From: Pelodera strongyloides
Lineage: Eukaryota > Nematoda > Chromadorea > Rhabditida > Rhabditidae
DNA length: 64,000 bases
Reading direction: 5' to 3'
Assembly: GCA_036852015.1 (NCBI GenBank)
Contig: JAANDG010000564.1
Coordinates: forward strand, 1-64,000
Shown here: in pieces, positions 21,035 to 32,950 of the stretch
Numbering within the stretch: the stretch's first letter is position 1
Layout of the letters: every line of letters begins with the position of its first letter
Made by a program: the position numbers and the translations under genes
The notes under the pieces: generated by a model
The model's database searches: none
What the model was told of the DNA's origin: nothing
Seen by the model: the letters and a program-made list of their open reading frames with translations, nothing else

Positions 21035-24000
21035 ATGTTGATCACTATGAAATTCAAATTACTCCTTCTAACGTTCACAATACTGGCTATTGGAGCGGCC
21101 TCTGTGTATGCCGGTACCGGACAGGGATTTGATTTGAAAAGCCAAACATTGATTGGTAAGTTATTTTTGCTTCTGCAGCAGACATGCACATTATTCGGTC
21201 TGGACTTAAGACTCCAAAAAAATGCTAGCGAAATGTATTGTTTAACCGGACAGTTTGGAATTACGTACACAAAATTAGGAAGGAATGGTAGAATTTGGCA
21301 TTATCAATTATCACCTTACGTGGCGATTTGCGCTGTATACGATTTGCGCTGTATACTAGAGTTATACATATATGCTGTATAACTCTAGAAAAAAAACCAC
21401 CGCCACAGCGGGGCGGGCGGGCGGCGCACCTGCAAGCGAGCTTTTTGGCGCATGGTGGGTGCGCGAAAACTGGGGACTTACAACCTCAACTGACTTGTCT
21501 GCAGTGCACTTTCGGTAGGGCGCGCAACCCGTGCGTCTAAAACCTACAAACAAATGGCAGCGCCGACACATATCAGTCGAATGGTCATACTTGTAGCAAC
21601 CGAAAAAGGGCAAACATCACCGTTTCTAGTTGATGTCATGCATAAATGCGGTTAACAATGGTACAAGTCTAATGCTTCGGCGGCTCAAACTTAATTCTCG
21701 CTATTTGCTCCACGTTTTGTGGGCTTTCAGCTCCATCCGAAAGCTGCGTTTTAGAACTAGACAGACCGCAATAAGTACTTTCAGACCCAAGATGCAGGAA
21801 CGTGACGCAGGTTAACAAATTCCAAAAGGGCGTGGAGAAAGCGGGGATTAGTAGGAGCGCCTACTACACGGAGGGAAAAATAATCTGCAATTATGAAAAT
21901 GTCAAAAAGACTGCTTTACCCGTGCTGAATAAAGAGGACGATTGGGTGAGCATTTTATTTAAAGCCAGTCAAATGAAGAGCCAGAGCGGACTGACATACT
22001 ACCATCGCTAATGGCCTGTCCATGTTTGCGATTCGCACTTGCGAAAATGACAAACGCCTATGCATGTTCAGGGTATTTTACATGTATGTCAAATGCCTAC
22101 CGTAACCCGTGCGAATATCCATTTGAAATGGTCCTGATGCGAAAGTGTCCCAGACCTGTGCGCCTGTGCTATTTGAAATAGATTCATACTATTTTGAAAT
22201 AAATCCGAACTAGATTCAAAATCGCTGCAGAACCATGTCATTTAATTGATTCGAACATGGATAGGCGTTTCTCATTTTCGCAAGTGCGAATCGCATGCAT
22301 GGTCAGGTAATAACTATATTCTCGCCTAGTAACACAGATAGGACGGAGCCGAAAAGAAAATGGAGTTCGCCCGGTCTTCGCCAGATTCTCGCCTGGTATG
22401 CCTAGAAAAAGGGCAGATAAAAAGGGTGCGCGGCACTTTCGCCCAATCATTGCCCGATTTTCGCGACAGGGCAGTCAGGCACTCGCCCGGACCTTGCGAG
22501 AGGCGAGAGTCCCGCAAAGAATGGGCGAACTGCGCGGCGCACGCCCTCCTTTCGCACCAACCGAGTTTCGTAGTAGGTTCATACGACAAATCATTTACTG
22601 TGTACACCTCCGAAACATAATAATTAATTACAGTACTGAGCGTTCCTCATTCCAGATCCTGTACATTGAACTGATTCGCGACGCTACAGATGGGCGATAC
22701 GCTGATTGCACCCAATTTCCCCAAGTAAGTTCGCGCTTAAAATGCTTAAAGCGAAATGGCGGTATGTCTCCAAAAATTCGTCGAAAATAACAAAAAGGGG
22801 CGGAGAAAAGATCAGTGCGTTCGTTACAGCAATAACCACGCCCATTCTTTACCTTTATGGGGTTTGCAAGTATGCCAAAAACCGTGCGTTTTCCTTGAAA
22901 GTATCAATTCGCAAAATCGTGTGCTTTTTACACAATTTTACCGTAATTTTGACACATCCTTACTACAGAAAATCCGCCATCAAAGACATTTTTTGTTGAA
23001 CAATTGGTCCCGTGGCGATCGGTCGTAAAAACTGCCTGTAGATATGCTCGTGTAGTGCCAAGATACGGTAAATTTTTCGATACTTGCAAGGAAAATCGGG
23101 CATACTTGCAAACCCCATAATGGGGTCTCGATGTATGGCAAAAACAGCGCATTTTGCTTCCAAGTATCAAATTGCATCTCGTGTACGATTTTGCATACAT
23201 CTTTGAAAGTTAGAAAATGCACCATTGATAATACTAGAGGAGGCGAAAATGCACAGTTTATGCACGCTCCCAAAAAAATAGTCCTGTGGCGACCGCCGCG
23301 GGACCATTTTTTTTGGCGGTCTGTAGTTGTTCTCGTGTAGTGCCAATCTACGGTAATTAAAGCCATACTTGGAAGCGAAATCCGGCATACATCGAGACCC
23401 CATTATGGGGTTTCCAAGTATGGTCTCTAATGCGGATGTGTCAAAATTACGCAAAATTACGGTAGATTGGGACACTATTTTGCAATTGATACTTGGAAGG
23501 AAAATGCACGGTTTTTGGCATGCTTGGAAACCCCACTTGGAAAGCATTGAAAATCCGCCATCAAAGCTAAACATTTGTTGAACAAATGGTCCCGTGACGA
23601 TCGGTCGTAAAAACTGCCTGTAGATATGCTCGTGTAGTGCCAAGCCAAACTACGGTAATTGTTTCTATACTTGGAACTTGGAAGGAAAATTTACCGTATC
23701 TTGGCACTACACGATAATAGCTACAGGCAGTTTTTGCGACCGAACGCCACGGGACCATTTATTGAACAAAAAATAGCTTTGATGGCGGGTTTTCTATAGG
23801 GATGTGTCAAAATTACGCAAACTTACGGGTAGACCGGCACACTATTTTGCAATTGATACTTGGAAGGAAAATGCACGGTTTTTGACATACTTGGAAACCC
23901 ATTAAAGGGAATATGTAGGCACTTTTTGAAGTTAAGCTGTATTAATAGAATGCGTGTTCCCCATTAAGGAAACAATAACAAAAGTTGTCTACAATTACCC

Positions 24001-27000
24001 ACTTGAAAGAAAATGAAGTACAAAGTTCGCCTTTTCCATAGTAAACGCGTTAATCAGACCCGTGGCATAAATTTGGGTCTGGTGGAGCAAATTTCAACTT
24101 ATATCCGCAAATAGCAAGATTCAAGATGCAGGGCTGCAAATTCGTATTTGCATATTCAGTCGCCTATTTAAATTAACACCTGGTATGGAAACGCTAGTTT
24201 CGCGTTTTTTTTTTGCTTCATTTTGAGTGCCTACATATTCCCTTAACCTTTAAATTTCAAATTTGGCAATATGTCGTCATTTCGATGCAGCGGAGTGTGT
24301 GATAATTTGAAAAGGCCCATTGCCCGATCCTCCCAGCTCGGTGAGCTCGGTACTAGTATAAGAATCGGCCAATCGCGCAAAGCGAATTTTCCCATACAAA
24401 ATCGCAAAAAATGGTTGTTTGAGAGCATTTTTATTCAAGATGCACTTATTTGTTTGTGCTTTTATGTTTATTTTCGTTTATAACTTTTTTTCCAACTATT
24501 TTTGGTGAAAAAAAAAACCAAACCGGTTCGTATTTCGCTTTAAAGGGAATGGCAAACCGGTTTTTCATGTTGGGCTCAAAAAAAAGCTTATGTTTTAAAG
24601 GTAAGGAAAGTGAAAATAAAAACAAACAAAAACTTTCATGTAAGAAGAAAAACAATTTCAAACCCCTCCAAAAAACTTCTTCAGTATGGGATTCTGGTCA
24701 TTTGGACAAAATCAGCCTATTCTCTGTCCACAGGACCGTTTGAATTTACGAGGCTGTTAGGCAGCAAAGAAAAAGAGGCGGGAGCGAGAGAAGAAAAAGA
24801 GGAGGGCGCGAGAGAATTTTTTAAACTACGGTATTTTGTGACAGCGACAGCGTGTTATAGAATATCTGTGAATCAGGCTTGACATTCGCTTTAATTGTTG
24901 TTTGACACGTGTAGACATTTGGGGTGTGGACGTATTGCCAAAAATGGCGGGGTATTGCCAAAAACGGAGAAGACAGTATAGGTGTCTAGGCGCTAACGAT
25001 CAATGATCGTACACAGGGAAAAAAAAAAGTTAATAGGAATAGACAGGATGGGGCCGATTGGGGCCGAGCTATTCCTGGGTAACTGTTGTAAGGTATTTAG
25101 CAGTTTATAATCCTCTCGCATCTTGCCCTCATCCTCTTCCTAGACCAGCCTATACTTTACAATTCACCATTTTATCCTCGACAAATGTGCTAACAAATAG
25201 ATCACCGACTATCGACTGTTGCACTGGAAATAGGATTAAGGATTATAAGGAAACGACTAAAATAACCGCAAGTAATGGGGTTTGCAAGTATGCAACAATT
25301 CCTTTCAAGTATGTAGAGGTACCGTACTTTGGAACTAAGAATGAATATATAACATGAGTAATTATAAAATCGTTCCAAGACTCATTTTTCCTAGACAAAT
25401 TTTTCGGCATACTTGCAAACCCCATAACGTTTCTATTTGCAGTAAATAAATAACTTATTATTGTTCAGTACTACAAGAATGCCTACGTCGCTCTGGACAA
25501 TAAGGAGGTCCGAAAAAACTGCTCGGTAAGTTATATGTTCATAGTAAGATGCGTAATGTAACCCAACCGCATATGTCGTGAAAAATAGCTTAGCCAAGCG
25601 CTTAGCGGCATAGGTTAACGTGAATACTGAGAAACTCTTGGTCCAATATCTACGAAGGGAACTCCCGCACAATCCCAATGCACGCCTACAGTAATCCCAT
25701 AGTACAATCATAAATATGCTTCGTATTACAGTCAATTCACTTTCCTTTATGGAACTATATGTACGGTATTCAGATTGATAACAAGGAAAATAGGTAGAAT
25801 GGATAATTATGGAAGAAATTGGGGAACACGGAATGTCTTCCATATATCTTTTGTATTGATTGACTGAAATAACAATATGAAATTCAACGCTTTCCTGAAA
25901 CATAAATTTGCTGAATAAACTGAATATCACATAATTTTATATATTGAATTAGAGGAAAAATAAATACTTGTGAGGGATGTGGTGAGACAGGGCGATGTGG
26001 ATTGCACTAAGACACAACATACCTAATTAACTAATCAGAGTAAACACAATCACATACTATAAACATAGGAGCTAATTCACGATGAAGTACTCGTATACTG
26101 ATTACTGACGTCATTTATCATGTCGTGCCGCTTCAAAAAAGGAAAGCCACGAGAAAAGACGCGACGACTTATACTTTGTGTACCAATAAGTACAACAATA
26201 TTATTTAATTTCCAGATTATTCCGGAGTTCTGCCGAGAATGCTCACTGAATTGCCCCCACGTGAACCCCGATGCTTACGCGTCTCACAAGGAAATGGTCG
26301 CTTGGTCGACTGATTCCGTTGATCTGAAGTCGGAAGGGCGTTGCCAAAGGGAATGGACAACAAAGAATATCGAGAGGGTATTCACTATTCTTTATTCCAA
26401 ATTAAATTCAAAAGGCATACTTTTCAGGTCACTCAATTTAATTTAATGTGAAGAGAACAATAGGTTCCCATCTGACTAAGCAGAGATTCGTAGCGTTACT
26501 GCATTCTCAAAAGTTGAACATATGTACGTAGAAGCGGTCGATAAGTGCAGACGTACGCCAGTGGTGGTAATAGTATGAATTATGAATATAGACTGCATCG
26601 GGTCTAGTGAATTCCAAACCTTGCTTCATACACCGGTGATGCGGTGATGTATCACTTCCCTATCGTGAACTGACTGTTCGATCTTAGGGGTTCCGTCACG
26701 AATTTCGCATTTTCCCTTTGACGGATCAACTCAGTATAGTCAACTTGATCCTTATTACAGGTATGGAAGACAAACCAATCCTGGTTCATGAATGTACGAC
26801 AGATCTGCGAAGGGTGTCACGAAGGCGAGTGTTCATCAACCGTAGCCCAACATCTCCACAATGATTTGATGTCCCAATTGAGAGAGAAGGCTCCCGGACG
26901 TGAAGCAAGAGCCCTCAAGAAGATTTGTTTAATGCCTGTGTAAGTCCATCATCCGCACTTTCTCCTCATTTATGTTGCTTTCTTCTGTCGCAATTCGCAA

Positions 27001-28946
27001 GTGTTGATGTCGTAATAGTAATAGTTGCCCGTTATTGAAATACAAATAGACTACGGCACGGCCAGTTAATGCTTACGTCATCAAAACATTCCGTAGTTAC
27101 GAGTTCAAAATATGCAGTGCGAGACGACGAGACCACACGAATTATCGAAGTGAGTATTACAAATTACAATAAAAGCAACTTTTAGCTTGGTTGGGGCTTT
27201 CACAGCGGAGGCTCTGCACCTGGAAAGCCGATATAACTTCTTCGACATGTGGTTGTCTCTAAGATTGTAAGTTCATTACACTTCGAAATCTAGATAGATA
27301 AGCAATTCAAATGCACCAACACTCTCAGTCAAACACCGAAACAACCAAACAGTGTTTCTCATCGCTAAGGTTGTTGCGCAATAGGATCCCTAGTAAGTAC
27401 TTTCTCGTTGCAGGGAATAAATTCCGTGCGTAAATGGAGGTGGTTTCCTTAGCTTACTTAGTCTTAGTGATATACCATTTTTATAATACATCATGCTTCA
27501 CTCACATATATAAATTTCTAATTGCTTTCGGAGGTGGGCAAAACCAACCCGGAGGTGGTTCGTGCGTGTTTCAACGCACCAACCCATACCCCCGGCGTTG
27601 TGAAGCGCGTAGTCTTAGGGTTCCCTTTGGTTGACGTTCTAATACGCCTCGACTAGCCTGGCTAAAATCTTACGTCCCAATAATTCGTCGACTAAATGAA
27701 AGAGGTCTACGACTAAAAGAATGAAAGGAAACAGATGTGCGAGCAAGAGAGAAAGACCAGAGAGAGAGAGAGAGAGAGAGAGTAAGTAAAGAGTGACAAA
27801 GCACCAGTAGTTTCGAGCAACACAAAACTGGGTAGCGAGATACAAGATGTAGAAGGTTACACTGGGGAAACTTGGCAACATCGCCGCGACAAACAAAAAT
27901 GAGGGTCCGCCACAGCGGGGCGGCGCACTGCGCCTAGAGCGCGCGGTAGGCGCGCCACAGGTGCGCGAAAGGATATTCAACTCAGTTGGGCGAAACAGTG
28001 GCGAACTTTTCGTAGGTTCCGCGGCAAGTCCGCCGTAGGTGCGCTCCAGATGCGCCCTAAGACCGCCGCAGGAGCGCCATTTACCATTCGCGCACTCCGG
28101 CGCACCCGCCGCGCACCTTAGGCGGAGTACGCGGCACATCTGTGGCGGACCCTCATTTTTGGCGCGGCGATGTCGCCAAGTCTCACGTTGTAGTCTTCCA
28201 ACTCTGAGACTCTGAAGTAATATTTTTTGCAGAGCTGCACAACAATGTTCCGATGTCGCTGTCTTAGTTATCATTTTATGGAGTATTTTATGTGTGGCAT
28301 TCTTCAACACGGACTCCAAGGCCAGAGGTATGTACTGTAGTTGGTAGTACATATTTAACTTTAACACAAACGGCGACGAGAAACTGGTTACTTAGTTTTG
28401 GGTAATTTTTCAGACCTCTTCGACCCATACCATGAATCCGCTCGAAGGGAGCTGGCGGACCAACTGTTAAACTGGTTGAAAAGGAATTTGTCGACGAAGA
28501 AGGATAGGAAAAGAAGACAGAGAGGCAAAAAACACGCAAAATGGGTACTAGTCCGTTCATTCTTACTCACTAGCACTAGCGTCCACTTGTTCTCTTCTAG
28601 GCTTGTCAAGAAAACACACAAGTGCAAGTGGCTCGAAAGTCTTAGTTTGAGGTAGATGAGAATCACACTCACTAATTACTGTAATTACTTACAATGCGCG
28701 CTCTCTCATAACGCATAGGTAAAACGGAAAACATAACAATAAATAATTATAATGGGTTGGGTGTTCTATGATCTAATTACATAGGTATAATATCAATTAC
28801 AGCAGAATAAGAAGGAAAATGTGAAGAAATCGAAGAGACGTCTGCCAGCCGATACTCCGGTCTTGCAATTGGCTAACGGCAAGATTGCTGGACCTCGTCG
28901 TGGACCCGCCGGCAGAGGGGGCAGAAGAAGAGGCTTGAACTGGTAA
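21035..28946 (+). CDS. Single-pass type I membrane protein of unknown family, 11 exons
   Basis: Exons: 21035-21155, 21785-21945, 22656-22724, 25469-25525, 26216-26377, 26761-26937, 27050-27149, 27206-27266, 28233-28327, 28414-28544, 28803-28946.

All borders are GT/AG, all phases join, and the total is 1278 bp (425 codons plus stop), which argues for one gene. Residues 1-25 form a signal peptide (KLLLLTFTILAIGAASVYAG). Residues about 38-305 are extracellular with about a dozen Cys, including CRECSLNC, ICEGCHEGEC and KKICLMP. A membrane span VAVLVIILWSILCVAFF lies at about 310-326. The tail of about 98 residues is very basic (KKDRKRRQRGKKHAK, KKSKRR) and ends in an Arg/Gly run, RRGPAGRGGRRRGLNW. 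I do not recognise the protein. The start could be 21,035 or the in-frame ATG at 21,047. The donor of exon 6 was chosen by phase; using GTAAGT two bases later would hit a stop. Introns 1, 2, 3 and 8 carry repeats. Confidence 0.65.
21395..21560. repeat. GC-rich repeat of the GGCGCACC family, in intron 1
   Basis: ACCGCCACAGCGGGGCGG-GGCGCACC and GTGGGTGCGCG words shared with foldbacks at 27,862, 40,797, 49,039 and 52,827. The inverted partner is poor. Confidence 0.45.
22340..22600. repeat. GC-richer repeat with GTCTTCGCC / GGGCGAA words, in intron 2
   Basis: Words such as CTTCGCCAGA, GGGCGAA and GTGCGCGGCAC recur at 37,895-38,250, 38,700-38,770 and 41,182-41,257 in both orientations, suggesting a dispersed foldback family. 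Confidence 0.45.
22857..23535. repeat. Three abutting foldback elements in intron 3
   Basis: Segments 22,857-23,118, 23,120-23,403 and 23,405-23,535 each begin ATGGGGT(TTGC/CTCG/TTCC) and end with the inverse: GCAAACCCCAT, CGAGACCCCAT, GGAAACCCCA. They sit end to end. Inside are shared blocks: GTAGTGCCAA-TACGGTAA, GACCGATCGCCACGGGACC and GCCATCAAAG. A further partial unit to about 23,900 is cut by the MITE at 23,902. Confidence 0.7.
23902..24246. mobile_element. TTAA foldback MITE
   Basis: Ends TTAAAGGGAATATGTAGGCAC and GTGCCTACATATTCCCTTAA; the inner parts match only partly. In intron 3 of the 11-exon gene. Confidence 0.75.
24540..24894. mobile_element. TTAA foldback MITE, same family as 3,627
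   Basis: Left end TTAAAGGGAATGGCAAACCGG, right end CTTGACATTCGCTTTAA. Shares about 150 bp with the element at 3,627 in opposite orientation. In intron 3 of the 11-exon gene. Confidence 0.7.
25275..25430. repeat. Foldback with ATGGGGTTTGCAAGTATGC ends
   Basis: Inverted ends ATGGGGTTTGCAAGTATGC and GCATACTTGCAAACCCCAT, the same family as the first unit at 22,857. It ends about 40 bp before exon 4 of the 11-exon gene. Confidence 0.75.
27862..28187. repeat. GC-rich foldback in intron 8
   Basis: Inverted ends ACTTGGCAACATCGCCGCG/CGCGGCGATGTCGCCAAGT with ATGAGGGTCCGCCACAG/CTGTGGCGGACCCTCAT just inside. The interior is over 65% G+C and full of GTGCGC/GCGCAC words. Confidence 0.8.
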
Positions 28947-29847
28947 TCATTCTCATTAACTATTAAAGCATGCTAAAATCACGTGTGCGTACACTTCTTA
29001 GCCTAGCGCAAGCCGAATGAAAACGGGTGCCGGGTTCTACATACTACATAGAGATAAAGTGTCAAAAAAGGGAGAACATAGCAGGTATGCAAACCCAAAC
29101 AGGAAAATAGATACTTATGGTGGCCAAAATTTTAGAGAGGACGTTCGCGGTTAAAGGAAAAAGGACGTGACGCCAATTCTTCTAAATAAGCGTGTGCCGC
29201 CTTTTTGTGTACAATTCCCCAGTGTTCTAGAGATATTTTTATAGTAGTAAATAGAAAGCCGGTTGCTTTTGTAATGAATGTTCTTTATTTTTATGTAGAA
29301 CAGTGACTTGTTTTCTCGAAAATTTGTGAGTCTAAGGCGACGGCCTAATGTTTTGTTCGAGTTAGTTTAAGTCGTAAAGGGCGCTGTTTTTGTTCGAGTT
29401 AGGTTAATTCGTCACGTTTATCGTAAAGGGCGGTGAAGTTTTTTTGCCTATCTAATTGTTGCCTATTTATCTAGCTGAGATGCTTATGTCCCTAAGTGGC
29501 TGCCTATCTAGGTGACATTTTTTTTTATATATTAATAAATGCTTATTTATGCATACAACCGTATTATGATTGCACCCAGTAGTTCACCAGAATAGAAAGT
29601 CAGGTTAGTGAATCGGGCAACTAACTGAGAGCACAGACAGCGAAAAGGGCAATGGATACGGAACATAGGAAGTAACTTAAGCCGAATGAATGTTCCCGAG
29701 CACAAACATTTCTTGCTTAGGTAAAGCAAATGCTAACTTTGATCAATGTGTTATGAAAAAATTACTTCATCAATAGATGACTCCTGATCCTCATGAATAT
29801 TCAACAATAAACACTACGGGCTAGCTATTGTTGGCAAATACAGTTAA
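28947..29847. other. 3' flank of the 11-exon gene up to the Naiad element
   Basis: No gene recognised. An imperfect direct repeat of GTTCGAGTTAG-TTAA-GTCGTAAAGGGCG occurs at 29,345-29,440. Presumably holds the gene's 3' UTR and the 5'-truncation point of the retroelement. Confidence 0.35.
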
Positions 29848-32800
29848 CGTTCCCTTGAAGGAACTCATCAATTTGGTAATAAATGCACATACAAAGCTTG
29901 TAAGATATGTCCTTTAATATCATTTGAAAGAATAGTAAGAAGCAATTCCACCAGCTATTTTAGTAATACTTATTCTACAAGTAATACAAATTGTAACAGT
30001 TGTGGATTGGTGTATTGTATTACTTGTTCTAAATGTGGTATACAATATGTAGGCGAAACTAAAAGAACCCTTAAGGCTCGTTTCAGTCAGCACCGCTATC
30101 ATATCAAAAAAGAATCCAACGATACATTACTTTACAAACATTTTGCAGAGTGCCAACCTGGGTCGTCTACGAAACTTTTTACCATTCATATACTTGACAA
30201 TCTGAGCGATTCGCTAAATAATAACATAAGGAAAGAAAAAGAATTATTTTGGATTAAATTATTAAATACAGCTTATCCGTTTGGTTTGAATGATAATATA
30301 AAAGGATATGGAATCATAAGCGATATAAACCATAAAGGTCTAGGTAACTCACATATCCCTTACTATTCACTTAAAATTAAAAGACCTTTCAAAAATAGAG
30401 GTACCAGACGTAATAATAGGGTACGCAATGGTCCAGTCGTTAATTTACCGGATCTTAATAGAAACGTACACTATCACGAACTAAGTCGGCTAAATTTCTC
30501 ACTTTCCAAACAACATAAAAGACTTTTTCTTGGTACTTATTTTTCAAGTGATTCTTCACATGAGTTTAAAGTTAACGTTGAAGCTTTGTGTGGTAGGATG
30601 ACAATTCCAGCCAATTTTGGTAAATCTACAAATAAGAAGAAACCAGACTTTTGTATTGTTATCCCCTACATCAATAGTGATCCCACTGACAACCTACAAT
30701 ACCAATTCAAAAAAGCGATCAGGTCTTTATTTTTGAATAACCAAATACCACTTAGTTACGTACCTTCTATAATGTTCCGTTATAAGTACAATGTTCCATT
30801 AGGTCCTTTGTTGTTTAATTATAAGCAATTTGTCAATAATGATATTAATGCAAGTCTTAAATGCCATTGCATAAATTACTTACAATACTGTAAAAATAAA
30901 GAAATTATCGAGTACAACGGCTCTAGACACATTATTACCGGAAATTGTCAAATATTTAAGCATCATTTTCCTATTGCGACTCGTATCCTAGCTAAAGGTA
31001 CTAAGTTCAGAGAGCCTTATAGAAGAGAAGTCGCTCATTTATTGCTAAGAGAATCTCTTGCTGATCTTTATGATAAACTAATTAAATTCCTAGCCAAAAA
31101 TGGTATAAATTTACAACACATGGAAAATTTTATGGATACGATAAATATTCCTGATATACATGATAGCAGAAATATCTACATAAACGAACTTCAGGACATA
31201 AGGAGACAATTCATTATCACTTGCGTTGATAAGGCCTCAACAAATTTCTGTTTTTCGTGTCCCTTATTGTATAATGCACATTTATATAAAGAATTAGGTG
31301 TAAATATTACTAGTGGTTCGGTTTCCGCCGATTATTCAAGGCAATGACACCTATGTACCTTACGAGATCGAAAGTAAAGACTCCATCATTAAAAGACATA
31401 AAAACTATAGTAGTGTTCTAGGCATCAGTGAGTCTTTTGGCGATACTAACTTACCAATAATTTATGCAATTCCAAAGTTACACAAAGAAGTGGTCAAAAT
31501 GCGTTTCATAACAGCAGCTAAGACTAGTTCGTTAAAAACCGCCTCTGTTACACTTCAAAAAGTCCTAAAACACTTCAAAACTCATTTCCGTAACTACTGT
31601 AACGCAGCCGGCAACTGGAGTACTAAGAAAAACAAGATACCTATCAATAGATAACTCTATGTCTGTTACTAATAATTCGAATATTGAATAAATTCAGTAA
31701 GCTTAAAGTTATGGACTTCAGTAGTCTTTTCACTAATTTACCTCATGATTGCATATTAAATAACATTTTTGAGCTTATAGACATATGTTTCAAAAATTCA
31801 GGAAAACTCTTAATTAATGTCAATAACAAGAAATGTTTCTACAATGATTCCCCGAGTAAGAATTGTTTCGGAGCTCACGAAATAAAACACCTCACTAAGT
31901 ATATAATTGAAAATAGTTTCCTTGTCTTCCGTAACAGTATTTTCAAACAAATAAAAGGAGTCCCACAGGGAGGTAATGCATCACCGCTCTTAGCAGACCT
32001 CACACTATCTATGATCGAATTCAGATACCTCAAAAATCCCGCAAACCACCATATAAGTATAAAAACTTGTATAAAAAGATATATGGATGATATAGCCATT
32101 TTTTATAATGATCCAAATGTTATAACTAATATAATTCAAATGTATCCAGCCACTCTTACACTGGAAGAGGCTAATGATAGAGATAATGAAGCTGCTTTTC
32201 TAGATTTGTACCTAAAACGACAAGATTCTATGTGGAGCATTAACTTATATAATAAAACTGATGATTACTGTTTTGAAGTAATTCGTTTTCCTATGTATGA
32301 CAGTTCTATTAGTACTAATATAAAAATTAGCTGTATATATGGAGAAATTATTAGAATTGGAAGATGCACATCATCACTATCCTTTTTTAAAGATAAGATA
32401 GAGCAACTCCTTAATAGGTTAGCAAATAATAAATACCCCGATAAAGCCATCAAGGATAATACCATCAAATGCTTCAGAAAATATCCAGTATTATCACAAA
32501 AATACTTAATTTCCGTAAACCATCTAATTGAGTGGGTAGACAAATTTTTCTAATATCTTCTTTCTGATTTCTTCTCCCTTCTTTCTTCCTTATACCATAA
32601 AGTTTGGTCCAATAAATTTGAAATATAAACTACGCGTCTAATTGCCTTCATTGATAATATAGCCACGGGTTTTTTTTTTTTTTTACTAGCCCAGTAACAC
32701 ACACACCTGGTTCTTTTTTCTTTAATCCCCTCAAAATTTCACTATTATTTTATATTTATTTTGTTTAATTTATTATTTAATTAACAGTCATTTTATACTT

Positions 32801-32950
32801 GGTAAGCTGTGGCATCACACTGATGATGACCCCTCCACAGCTTGCCATAAAATCCCGTCTGTGACTTTGGGGTCGAAACGGGTTACCTGGGTATTACCGG
32901 GTACTTTCGTTTAATTTTCTTTTTTCACACTTTCTTTTAGTTGTTTCTCA
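29848..32950 (+). mobile_element. Penelope-like retroelement with N-terminal GIY-YIG nuclease (Naiad type), frameshifted
   Basis: Open frame 29,848-31,347 starts without an ATG and shows Cys pairs CTYKACKIC and CNSCGLVYCITCSKC, then GIY-YIG (GIQYVGE, Arg/His helix KRTLKARFSQHR, distal EKELFWIKLLNTAYPFGLN). A linker follows with KCHC (CxC) at about 30,859. The frame shifts near 31,313-31,347 and again at 31,655-31,683. The last frame, 31,684-32,553, holds the RT core: motif A MDFSSLFTNLPHD, motif B GVPQGGNASPL, motif C YMDD (32,080-32,091) and FLDLYLKR. An N-terminal nuclease joined to a C-terminal RT by a CxC linker is the Naiad/Chlamys arrangement, the reverse of Penelope, Neptune and Poseidon. 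The 3' end is not certain; the hammerhead-like RNA lies about 250 bp past the stop. No pseudo-LTR or target duplication found. Non-autonomous as it stands. Confidence 0.85.
32801..32883 (+). ncRNA. Hammerhead-like RNA with permuted strand order, copy 1, in the Naiad 3' region
   Basis: Core CTGATGA 32,820-32,826 and GAA 32,875-32,877. Helix A: GGTAAGCTGTGG 32,801-32,812 with CCACAGCTTGCC 32,835-32,846 (12 bp, one G-U). Helix I: TCACA 32,815-32,819 with TGTGA 32,860-32,864. Helix II: GACCCC 32,828-32,833 with GGGGTC 32,869-32,874, leaving one extra U after the core. Helix III: CCCGT 32,854-32,858 with ACGGG 32,878-32,882. Candidate cleavage triplet GTC, H17 = C32,859. Strand order is I'-core-II, then III-H17-I, then II'-GAA-III'. 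Known type I-III hammerheads are circular permutations of one order and this is the other order, so helices must thread. Helices A, I and II would form a second three-way junction at the tips of I and II. Cleavage is untested. Confidence 0.65.

Noticed and set aside
21156..21382. Read-through of the signal-peptide exon into a 115-codon protein
   Set aside because: The strong donor G|GTAAGT at 21,155 and in-phase exon at 21,785 explain the gene better; the extension has no further coding signs.
25433..25930. 165-codon minus-strand frame
   Set aside because: It overlaps exon 4 of the 11-exon gene on the opposite strand and continues through AT-rich intron; no family resemblance.
27639..28367. 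242-codon minus-strand frame
   Set aside because: Most of it lies in a GC-rich foldback and a GA repeat, and it covers the membrane-span exon of the + strand gene.
31875..32543. Minus-strand frames over the Naiad RT
   Set aside because: Antisense to the conserved RT motifs.
32801..32900. Reading the RNA as an ordinary type I minimal hammerhead with a tiny stem III
   Set aside because: After GAAAC the sequences give no helix I partner for the bases before CUGAUGA in either copy, while the segment before helix II' does in both.
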